36,011 nucleotides of DNA, taken from assembly GCA_036897625.1 (NCBI GenBank), contig JAYMTA010000178.1:1-36011 (forward strand). Reading direction: 5' to 3'. A model generated the notes under the pieces. It worked only from the letters and a program-made list of their open reading frames with translations. It was not told the DNA's origin and searched no databases. Every line of letters begins with the position of its first letter. Within the stretch, counting starts at the first letter, position 1. A program made the translations under genes and the position numbers. Positions 12,032 through 20,446 of the stretch are shown in pieces. Source of the stretch: Pelargonium cotyledonis (Eukaryota; Streptophyta; Magnoliopsida; Geraniales; Geraniaceae).

Positions 12032-12250
12032 CTTGGAGACTGAGGTAGATAGGTCGTTGGTGGTGTTGAAGAAGCACAAGTGACTGTGAGTGGGGGTAAA
12101 AAAACAATAAAAATGTTGGATGGTGCCGAATTGATAATTCGGGTTTTGAAATGTTTAAAAGAATGATGCTTCGAGTTTAGTTTGCTCGGGTTCGTTTAGT
12201 TCGTGCGGACTGTCTCAGTCTGTTTAACAATAAGATCGTGTCAGGTTTAT
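12032..12250. repeat. Snapin 5' flank, copy 1 of a direct duplication
   Basis: Begins CTTGGAGACTGAGGTAGAT immediately upstream of the Snapin start codon and continues through GGTCGTTGG and GTTGAAGAAGCACAAGTGA into AATTCGGGTTTTGAAA. It matches 13306-13560 in the same orientation, with small differences. It presumably includes the Snapin 5' UTR and core promoter. Confidence 0.75.
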
Positions 12251-12323
12251 ATGTTCATATAAACGTGGAGTATAATGAAAACCGATTAATTATTGTTGAA
12301 TGATTTGTTAAATAAGATACTAA

Positions 12324-13308
12324 ACAATTTGAGGTCAAAAAATTAAAAGGAATCTAGAGCCACGAGCACTTGAACGAGAATAAAAACAAGTAAGAAACGT
12401 AATACCATTATAACAATCACAAAATCTTTTACAAAACAACATTATACCATTTTGCTTTCATGAAACTAAACAAAGCAAACACTACAAACTAACAAGACAA
12501 TCTAGAAAAGTTTAAGTTTTAACGTTTAAAACATAGCAAATAAAAAACATGATCAAAATAAAATCCAAAAATCATTATAAAAAAATTGTACCAATGACAG
12601 ACTAAGCTTGATGTACAGAGAAGATGAAGTATATTAAGGAACTAAACAAAAAAGTAGATTGAGCTCACAAAACACAGTTGATGTGTTTGTATGTTGAGAG
12701 AATGAGGTAAAATTGAGGGAAATAAACAAGAAAACAGTGAAAAGGACCTAGACAATAGATCAAAACTAATTGGGATGATAAAAAGAAGAAAAATTGAAAT
12801 GACAAAACCTAATTACAAAACTACTCAACACCTATGGTGAGCGAAAGGAACAAAATGAGGAAAAAAACACAGAAAATACTGATTAAACAATACAACATCC
12901 AGGACTCAAACGAACAATCCAAGCTAATCTTACACCTGGCAGAGGTTAAGCTTAAAGCACCTATTTGATGTGTATGAATGCTCAGAAAATGAGATAAATT
13001 AAGAAAAAAAAAACCCGAAAATAGTGATCGAACAAAACTACACTAAATTGCTAGAACTTAACCGACCGCTAAAAGCTAATCTTACACCTACAACAGATTA
13101 AGCTTAAAGCACCTATTTGATGTGTTTGGATGCTAAGAAAATGATGTAGAATTGAGGACAATGTAAACCAGACATAGCGATTAAACAAAACAACACACAA
13201 AGAAGCTTGAAACTAAACGAACGATCGACGATCGAAGTTAATGGAGATGATGTGAGGATTTACCTTAGCCCTCATTTCTGGTCGCGCTCTCTGATCACCT
13301 CCTTTTCT
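12324..13308 (-). pseudogene. Inverted partial copy of eL41 (exon 1 and most of intron 1)
   Basis: Read on the minus strand, the copy starts in eL41 5' UTR sequence (AGAAAAGGAGGTGATCAGAG), has ATGAGGGCTAAG (exon 1, 13275-13264) followed by an intact GTAAAT donor, and follows the eL41 intron for about 0.9 kb to TCAAATTGT. It pairs with 14011-14947 as an inverted repeat with a 702-bp spacer. Exon 2, which codes for 21 of the 25 residues, is absent, and the eL41 TATA/telo-box promoter was not copied, so it cannot make eL41. It keeps two copies of an intron module of about 156 bp (AAGCTAATCTTACACCT near 12918 and 13074) where the parent keeps one clear copy. Unspliced, the frame would give MRAKVNPHIIS and stop shortly after. 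Confidence 0.85.
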
Positions 13309-13560
13309 TGGAGGCCGAGGTAGATTGGTCGTTGGTAGTGTTGAAGAAGCACAAGTGATTGTGGTGTAAAAAACAATTAAAAAAAGTTGAATGGCACAGC
13401 TGATATTTCGGGTTTTGAAAATGTATAAGAACAAGCTCGGTCGGTTTAAATGAGATAATTTGTATCCAACGTAAGAAGAGTGCTGATTTTAACTGAGTTT
13501 GAGTTTAGGTTTATCGGGTTTGTTTTATATTCGCGTTGGTTATCTCAATCCGTTTTAACA
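13306..13560. repeat. Snapin 5' flank, copy 2 of the direct duplication
   Basis: CTTGGAGGCCGAGGTAGATT followed by GGTCGTTGG and GTTGAAGAAGCACAAGTGA, in the same orientation as 12032-12250. It directly abuts the inverted eL41 copy, so the pseudogene is bracketed by direct repeats of this flank. Confidence 0.75.
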
Positions 13561-13740
13561 ATCAGACCGTGTTTGTGTCGAATTCGAGTTTTGAAAATCG
13601 TAAGAACATACTCGATCGGTTAAAAGATGTAATCCGAATCCAACGTAAGAAGACCGCTGATTTTAAGTGAGTTTAAATTTAGCTTTATCAGGCTATTTCT
13701 ATATTGCTTGTGTCAAACTCGTATAATTAAGCACGTTATA
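13402..13740. repeat. Tandem repeat of about 178 bp between Snapin and eL41
   Basis: Two units start at 13402 and 13580. Both contain GTTTTGAAAAT, a CTCGGTCGGTT/CTCGATCGGTT block, ATCCAACGTAAGAAGA and CTGATTTTAA. The Snapin flank at about 12132 holds a further partial unit. Words such as CCGTGTTTGTGTCG resemble GTGTCGTGTT-type plant repeats also seen at 29640-30240. Confidence 0.65.
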
Positions 13741-13924
13741 AACTAGTCGTGAAACTCACTTATTGAATCATCCCTTCAAAGATAAAACTGCAGTTTAGGG
13801 GGCAAAACTATAAAAGAAATTATAGTTAGGGGTAAAAACTAAATAAAATGTAAATTTAGGGGTGCCAAACCATAATACCCAAAATTGAATGACCAAAATG
13901 TCCTTCTCCATCCCCAGTTCACTC

Positions 13925-13944
13925 AAACCCTAGCCATATAAATA
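13925..13944 (+). promoter_or_regulatory. eL41 core promoter: telo-box and TATA box
   Basis: AAACCCTAG at 13925-13933, a telo-box typical of plant ribosomal protein promoters, is followed by TATAAATA at 13937-13944, about 100 bp upstream of the eL41 start codon. Transcription is expected to begin near 13965-13975, in a pyrimidine-rich leader (CTCATTTTCTGCTTGTTTCTC). The inverted copy at 12324-13308 lacks this segment. Confidence 0.7.
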
Positions 13945-14010
13945 CAGACTGAAGCTTCAGCATTCAGACACTCATTTTCTGCTTGTTTCTCGAGAAATCG
14001 GCCGCTACAG

Positions 14011-14947
14011 AGAAAAGGAGGTGATCAGAGAGCGCGACCAGAAATGAGGGCTAAGGTAAATCCTCACATCATCTCCATTAACTTCAATCGTCGATCGTTC
14101 GTTCGTTTAGTTTCACGTTTTTTTTTTTTGTGTTGTTTTGTTTAATCGCTATTTCTGGTTTATTTTCCTCGATTCTACCTCATTTTCTCAGCAACCAACC
14201 ACATCAAATAGGTGCTTTAAGCTTAATTTGTTGTAGGTGTAAGATTAGCTTCTAGTGCTAGTTTAAGTTATATCAATTTAGTGTAGTTTTGTTCGATCAC
14301 TATTTTCGGGTTTGTTTTCCTTCATTTGACCTCATTTGGATATTTCGTTTGAGTTCTTGCTGTTGTGTTGTTTAATCGCTATTTTCTTGTTTATTTTCTC
14401 AATTTTTTTTCTTTAACTTACCATAGGTGTTGAGTAGTTTTGTAATTAGGTTTTTTCATTTCAATGTTTCCTTTTTTATCATCTCAAATGGTTTTGATCT
14501 GTTTTCCAAGTCCTTGTCACTGTTTTATTGTTTATTGCCCTCAATTTTACCTAATTTTCTTAACATACAAACACGTCAGCTCTGTTATGTGAGCTCAATC
14601 TACTATAACTTTGTTTTTTTGTTTAGTTCCTTAATGTTCATCATTTTCTCAGTAGGTCAAGCTTAATCAGTCATAGGTACAATGTTTTTATTCATGATTT
14701 TTGGATTTTATTTGTTTTATGTTTTTTTATTTACTATGTTTCAAATGCTGAAACTCAATATTTTCTAGATTATGTTATTAGTTTGCAGGGTTTTGTTTTG
14801 TTTATGTTCATGACAGCAAAATGGTATAATGTTGTTTTGTAAAAGATTTTGTGATTGGTATAATGGTATTACACTCTTTACTTGTCTTTATTCTCTTTCA
14901 AGTGCTTGTGGTTCTAGTTTCTTTTAATTTTCTGATTTCAAATTGTC
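14011..14947 (+). repeat. Right arm of the eL41 inverted duplication
   Basis: Covers the end of the eL41 5' UTR, exon 1 and the first 0.9 kb of intron 1. It matches 12324-13308 in inverted orientation, with scattered substitutions and with indels including loss of one intron module. Homology ends at TCAAATTGT, well before the exon 2 acceptor at 15420. Confidence 0.85.
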
Positions 14948-15486
14948 TTTTGTAAAGGATTTTGTGATTATATTTGATGAATTTATTTGCTATTGCTTTG
15001 GTTGCACACAAAAATCAATCTGATCAGGTTGCTAAAATTTTGTTTTTTTTTTCTTTCTGGAAAATATAACAGTAGAGAGTCAGTGTCTCAAATTTTGTAT
15101 GATGAAACAGAGTAATTAGCCATAAAAGTTGCCTCTTGTTTTTTTTTTTTTGGGTTTCCTTGAAATTGTTGGATACTACTAACTTATTTAAAGAGCTTTA
15201 CTTATTGTCATTTACTCTTTCAAGTGCTTGTGATTGAAACTTGAAAGTCTCCTCATTTTTTTGACCTCAGATCCTCCTTAGACCTTGTATGCTGCAGCTT
15301 ACTTGTTGTCTCTGATGCTGTGTATCACTTTCAAGAGCCAAATCCACATTTTCCGAGTTGTTTTTGTTTATCTTTTCATTTTCTGACCATGTTGTAATTA
15401 CAATGTTTGCTTTCTCTCAGTGGAAGAAGAAGCGCATGAGGAGATTGAAGAGGAAGCGCCGAAAGATGAGGCAGAGATCTAAGTAG
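14044..15486 (+). CDS. RPL41: Ribosomal protein eL41 (60S subunit)
   Basis: Two exons, 14044-14055 (MRAK) and 15421-15486, are joined across a 1365-bp intron with a GTAAAT donor and CTCTCAG acceptor. The product is 25 residues, [20 protein letters not shown] followed by RQRSK, the universal eL41 sequence. This very basic single helix is the smallest eukaryotic ribosomal protein and sits at the subunit interface. Exon 1 codes only for the first four residues, so the gene is invisible to length-filtered frame searches. The promoter has a telo-box and TATA box just upstream. It diverges from the Snapin-like gene, and an inverted partial copy of its 5' half lies about 0.7 kb upstream. Identity is certain from the sequence. 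Confidence 0.97.
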
Positions 15487-16299
15487 GTGCGGGAAGAGGA
15501 TCAAGATTGGTTTTCTCGTGACATGGCCTTCTCTGTTGAGGGATGGTCTTTACTAGAGGCTTAGTCTGTTCCTTTCCTTCAGTTTCTTATGCTGAGTAGG
15601 TGGTATCAAAACTGTTGTCTGAGTGAGTTTATTAACTTCAGCTTTAATCAAGTGTTTTGTTGGGTATGAACCATTTGATATCTTACTTGTTTTTTAAATG
15701 AATGTGGAATATGAATTTTACTTAGCTTGTGGATCTGTTCCAATGAATGCCTATTATGAGCTCTGTTTACATGTGTTCTAGTTTCAATTTTTTTTGCTTT
15801 ACTTTTTTGTTCTGTAAGTAAGTATATTGTTGGCATTTTGAAATTTTGTTTGATATATCAATAGTTGTTGTGTAGTTGTTAATACTATTTGAGTTTTGTT
15901 ACAAACACTTAGTTTTTCTAAATAGAAGATGAAATACACAAAACTTGTAATTTTCTCTGGAATTCATGGAGCAATAAGTTATGAGTATAAAGATAATTAT
16001 GATTTTTGAAGAAAATCTAATGTTGAATATCAACATAAATGATTATTTTCAAAGAAAACCTAAGGCTATGTTTTTGTATCTCTGGATTTTATTTGAAATT
16101 GAAGATACAAGATGTAGTATTTTATCATAATACCAATTACCAAATCATAAGTAGGGCTATGAGATTTGAACCATATTCAGTTTCCAAATCCAACACTTCA
16201 TGGCATAATGAATGAATGAATTTGAATTTGGTCCAAATTCATAGTTTTAAGCTAAATCTAAGAATTCAAACAGTCCATTTTCACATTCGTGTATCTTTT
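15487..16299. other. eL41 3' UTR and intergenic DNA
   Basis: The first 200-350 bp after the eL41 stop are T-rich and likely 3' UTR. A 62-codon minus-strand frame (15648-15836) is a shadow without family resemblance. The remainder is AT-rich and holds nothing recognisable. Confidence 0.5.
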
Positions 16300-16398
16300 T
16301 AGGGATGACAATCTGAATCCAACTGAGACTCGAAGCACGACGGTCGGGATGGAGGTTACAAAATTCGCTCCAATCCCATCATGTTGCCATCCTCTCTC
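16300..16398. mobile_element. Short remnant of the TAGAGnTGrCAAT element family
   Basis: Left end TAGGGATGACAATCTGAATC; complement of the right end TAGAGAGGATGGCAACAT. Only about 99 bp, with internal TCGGGATGGAGG. Probably an internally deleted or decayed family member; no target duplication found. Confidence 0.35.
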
Positions 16399-17090
16399 TA
16401 CAAAGAGTTTTTTTTACTATATTTTATCACGATTTCGCTCATAGCAACAACATTACTGTGACGTCGAAATCTCGCAGTGCTGTGTGAAATTCAAAACAAA
16501 TTTGCAACCACCACCATCTTAACCTGCTATCTTTTAAGTCCATCCCCTCCCTTTGCTTGCTTTTCATTTTCTTACTCAAATTTTGCACACAACACCAGCA
16601 AATATATTGTACAAGATACTAAAAAAAAAACTGTACATACAAAGAGGGCAAGGATTATACGTTAACAAGTTTTTTTTCTGCTTCTTAAACTAGCCATGAA
16701 TGTGGGTGGAGGATAGCTTCGCTCCAACAAATTCATTTGGATAGATATGAGTGAAATTTAATGTGTTGTTATCTTCTCATATTAGCTTGTATTCTTTATT
16801 CTCATGTAAAGATTGTCAGATTCTACTTTCTAGCATGTATATATGAAATGACAGAAAAGAAAAGAAAAAAGGGAACCGATCTTTAGTATCATAAAACAGG
16901 CTATGAAAAAACCAAATGTTCAACAATAATATCAAATACAAGAATAGAAATGTACAATGCCAAATAATGAGTTGACACAATGAAAGAACCAAAACAAATT
17001 ATGAAAATTGTAGTACCTTGCTGACATGTTATGTTTGATCTAAATCCCGCGTTATTGATTATGCTTACTCAATATTCAGAGCTCGTCTTT
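16399..17090. other. Intergenic and PPR 3' flank
   Basis: AT-rich, with no gene of its own. The last 200-300 bp before the PPR stop codon (minus strand) presumably include its 3' UTR. The 62-codon plus-strand frame at 16477-16665 has no family resemblance. Confidence 0.5.
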
Positions 17091-18782
17091 TCATATCTTG
17101 ATCAGATCGAAGTCATATTGCATACAGAGTCTCTCCACTGCGTTTCTTCTCAAAGCTCGTTTTTCCTGCAGCACCTTCAAAACTTCTTCGGCTAGCTCCA
17201 ACTGTTCCTCGTTAGCGATCCCTTCTACTATGCTGCTATAAGTTTTTTCGTTCAGGACTTGCCCTGTCTCAATCATCATTACCATAACTTCAATGGCCAT
17301 ATCCGTCCTATGTTGCTTGCAAAGCCCGACTATTAGACAGTTGAACATACCGGTATCAGGGTAATAGTCATATTCCTCCATAACCCTGCATATTACCATG
17401 GCCTCGTTTAGCATTCCCTCGTGACACAACCCCTTGATCAAAGAACAATAAGTGTGAGCATCGGGGGAAAATCCGTCCTTTGTCATTTCATATAGAAGTT
17501 GAAACGCAGCATGCGTGTTCCCTTTCCTGCACAAACACGCGATCACACCTTTGTAGAAATCGTTCTTCGAGAACCTTTGTTTATCGCTCAAACCCCGAAT
17601 CATGGTGAAAGCCTCGAGCACCTTGCTGGGAGTGCCCTCCGTGCAGAGTCTGGCAATAGCGTTATACGTCCCATCGTTGGGATAATATCCATGGTAAATC
17701 ATGTGGTCGAGGCATTTTGTAGCGAGGTCCAACTTCCCATCTCTACAGAGATAATTTAATATCAAGTTATAGCTCGAGGACATCGGGTTGAACCCTCCCT
17801 TCCTTACTTCTTTCAAAATCTCGAATGCAACATCAAATTCTCCAACTTTTGCAAGTGCATCAATTAAAATGTTGTATGTTATAATGGACGGGGAACAATC
17901 CTTTCCATTCATTTCTCCAAGAAGCGCAGTTGCCTCTGCCCAACAACCGTTGGTGCTTAAGCTCCCGAGCAAAATGTTGTAAGTAACAGAATTCGGATAA
18001 AACTCTTTTGAAGGCAACTCTCTAAACAACCGTATAGCATCATCAATCCGACCTTCCTTGCACAAAGCGGTTATCACAACATTGTAACTAACCAAACTAA
18101 GCTCGTCACCATTGACAAGTACTGCATCCAACACCTTCATCGCTTCATCCGCTCCCTTCTCTTTAGCAACAGCCTCGATCAAAATCGAGTACGTGAACGA
18201 GTTAGGAATAAAACCCTTCTGAAACATCTTCTCCAAGATCTGCAAATTCAGCTTCCCCTGCTCACAAAGCCCTTTGATTACCGTATTAAATACGCTAACA
18301 TGACTTGTCGGATATCCATAATCCTCCAACTTTTCCATCAACAGCATTGCGTGACCGACTTTCCTCTTCTTACACAAGTAGTTCACTAAGTGAGTATACG
18401 TAGCTGCATTCGGCCTAAGACCTGCCCTAACCAATGTCAACATCACTCTAATCGATTTCTCCGACTTGCTCAAGCCACACAAATCATACAACAATCTTAT
18501 CCCTTGTACAAGATCCGGCTTATGGCCCCTATCAGCCATATGCTGGAAATTCCTAAACGCATCGTAAAGAAGAAGCTCCCGGGTTTTGTAGTCCTTCATC
18601 TTCCCAACTCTCCAATCGGGTACTAAAAAGGTCCCCTCAGGGCTAACACTAATTTGGTCGGTACAAGCCAAAATTTTGGAAAATCTCTTGTAACGAACAT
18701 CATTTGGGAGCTTGGAAATGAACCCATATTGAGATTTTGGGTTTGTGACAACAGGAGACACTAAATTCAACAGAATTGCCAT
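17091..18782 (-). CDS. P-class pentatricopeptide repeat protein, organelle-targeted
   Basis: Single uninterrupted 563-residue frame. The first 45 or so residues are Ser/Asn/Lys/Arg-containing and poor in acidic residues, like an organellar transit peptide. From about residue 90 to the end there are about 13 tandem 35-residue PPR motifs of the P type, with hallmarks such as VTYNILLGSL, ITYNILIDAL and HTYCSLIKGLC. No E, DYW or SMR domain follows. The C-terminus (VERLCMQYDFDL) and overall order resemble what I remember of Arabidopsis At1g79080, annotated as chloroplastic, so an orthologue is likely. P-class PPR proteins bind organellar RNA to stabilise, process or help translate specific transcripts; the target here is unknown. 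One repeat (GKLNLQILEKM) is about three residues short. The gene is divergent from CCT3, with start codons 794 bp apart. Confidence 0.93.
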   Translation of the reverse strand: MAILLNLVSPVVTNPKSQYGFISKLPNDVRYKRFSKILACTDQISVSPEGTFLVPDWRVGKMKDYKTRELLLYDAFRNFQHMADRGHKPDLVQGIRLLYDLCGLSKSEKSIRVMLTLVRAGLRPNAATYTHLVNYLCKKRKVGHAMLLMEKLEDYGYPTSHVSVFNTVIKGLCEQGKLNLQILEKMFQKGFIPNSFTYSILIEAVAKEKGADEAMKVLDAVLVNGDELSLVSYNVVITALCKEGRIDDAIRLFRELPSKEFYPNSVTYNILLGSLSTNGCWAEATALLGEMNGKDCSPSIITYNILIDALAKVGEFDVAFEILKEVRKGGFNPMSSSYNLILNYLCRDGKLDLATKCLDHMIYHGYYPNDGTYNAIARLCTEGTPSKVLEAFTMIRGLSDKQRFSKNDFYKGVIACLCRKGNTHAAFQLLYEMTKDGFSPDAHTYCSLIKGLCHEGMLNEAMVICRVMEEYDYYPDTGMFNCLIVGLCKQHRTDMAIEVMVMMIETGQVLNEKTYSSIVEGIANEEQLELAEEVLKVLQEKRALRRNAVERLCMQYDFDLIKI

Positions 18783-19576
18783 AACTGAAACTGAAACCTA
18801 ACTAAGTGTTCTTCAACATTTTAGGGTTTTCAGAAGCTGAACCCTATCTGAAACTGTAATGGGTTTCGAGTTTCTAAACTTCTGGATAGAACCCAATATC
18901 AACAAAAACACAACAAATTCTGGGTTTCTTGTAAGTAATCAAATTGCCAGCATTTTGAGCATGAACAAGTTAAGAAACATAAAGGGTTCAAATAAAAAAA
19001 CAATCTTTTTTCTCAGCTGGGAAGAATTAAACGTACCATGAAACTGAGTTTTTCTTTTTGCAGCGTTTTGGTCGTCTTTTTGTTGGTTCAGTCACACTCT
19101 CATCCACAGATACAGAATGTTATCAAGAGGAGGAGCCTTGTTAAGCCCACGCGCTCACCTCTTTGGGTGTTTAGCCACGCGCCACCAAAGGATTTTATCT
19201 GTATTGGATAATGTGCCAACTCAATCACTCTTGGGCCTATTAGGCCCATATTGATTACTACCTTTAAAGCCTATAAACTCAAAAAACCCAAGCCCAAAAG
19301 AAAGCCCATCTCCAAATCCAGACAACCAGTGGCATTATCGTTATTTACGTCAAACTGTAAGAAGAGCTCTGTAAATTCACCACTTTCTCTGGAAGAGACT
19401 GCCTTCTTCTCACTTTCAGGGTTTACATATCTCTCTCTCTTCCTCTTTCCCTCCAAAGCTCGATCTTCACTTTCGCTTCTCTCTAGGGTTAGGGCTTATA
19501 CACCTATACTTACACAGATACACACTAATCGTTTACAAGCCATCGCCACCTCTCGCTACTCTCAAGCTCGTACACC
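18783..19576. promoter_or_regulatory. Divergent PPR/CCT3 promoter region with paired site II elements
   Basis: Only 794 bp separate the two start codons. TGGGCCT (19232-19238) and its mirror AGGCCCA (19242-19248) form an inverted pair of site II (TCP-binding) elements, with further AAGCCCA copies at about 19288-19306. Site II elements drive many plant housekeeping and organelle-related genes and can act in both directions. A CTAGGGTTAGGG telo-box-like motif lies at about 19483-19494 and a TC-rich leader at 19430-19456. The 135-codon plus frame at 19251-19658 lacks homology and overlaps this leader. Confidence 0.6.
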
Positions 19577-20446
19577 ATGCAAGCTCCGGTTCTCGTTCTC
19601 AGTAAGCTCTCTCTTCTGCTCCGCCGGCAGTTTTTCTTGTAAATTCTTAGTTGTTTGAGTAGATCAGTGAGTGAGGTGGTCACTTTTGGTTGCGAAACTG
19701 TGTTGATCTCTGTTTGGCTGCCGAGAAGATGCTGGAACTAGCTTGTGTATTTTGAGTGTTTGAAACGATTTTCAAAGTTTTGTGTGCTTTACTTGCAAAC
19801 TGAGGTCATTGTGCTAGTATTCAAATCTTTATTTGGATTAGGAAATGTTAGGAAAGTACTGGAAACGTTTGTGTTTTGAGTGTTTGAATTTTTTGTTCTG
19901 TTTTACTTGCAAGCTCAGATTCTACTTCTCAGTAATGTCTCTCTGCGCCTCCGGCAGTGTGTTATAGTAAAATTTCAGTTGTTGGAGTAGATCAGTTACT
20001 GAAATGGTAGATTTGCATGCCTTACTTTCAAAAAGAGTTCATTACACTAGTTAAATCTTTGTTTCGTTTAGAAAATGCTAGGAAAGTATTGAATACTTTT
20101 GTATTTTGGGTTTTTGTTTGGTTTTACTTGCAAGCTCCTGTTCTACTTCTCAGTAAGTTCTCTCTTCCTTCACTGATTGTTTTGTTTTTTGTTGTTTGAA
20201 ACTGTGTTAAATTATCTTTGTTTGGTTGCTGAGAAAATCTTAGGACATTGCTATAAACTTGTGTGTTTGGATCAATTTTCTAAGTCTTGTATGCTTTACT
20301 TGCAAAATGAGGTCATTACACTAGTATATTTATCTTTGTTTGGCTTAGAAAGCTAGGGAAGTACTGGAAACTTTTGTATTTTGAGTGTTTGAACAGTTTT
20401 GATATGTTTGTTTGGTTTTACTTGCAAGCTCCGTTGCTACTTTTAA
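19577..20446 (+). repeat. Tandem copies of CCT3 exon 1 within intron 1
   Basis: Exon 1 (19577-19601) is echoed at 19907-19931, 20128-20152 and 20422-20446. The copies begin TTGCAAGCTC instead of ATGCAAGCTC and would read LQAQILLL, LQAPVLLL and a decayed third. The first two keep the TTCTCA/GTAA donor. Spacings are 330, 221 and 294 bp. Intervening sequence is also repeated (ACTTGCAAnnTGAGGTCATT, GGAAAGTACTGGAAAC, TTTTGAGTGTTTGAA), with further decayed units to about 20710. The unit therefore includes exon, donor and downstream intron. Confidence 0.8.

Noticed and set aside
13213..13434. 73-codon minus-strand frame including MRAKVNPHIIS
   Set aside because: It is the eL41 5' UTR, exon 1 and intron start of the inverted copy read through without splicing. 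The remainder is Snapin-flank sequence, so it is not a gene.
17499..18626. Plus-strand frames of 64-86 codons opposite the PPR gene
   Set aside because: Antisense shadows of the long PPR reading frame.
19251..19658. 135-codon plus-strand frame over the CCT3 leader
   Set aside because: No ATG-led family match. It runs over the promoter, 5' UTR and exon 1 in the wrong frame and into intron 1.
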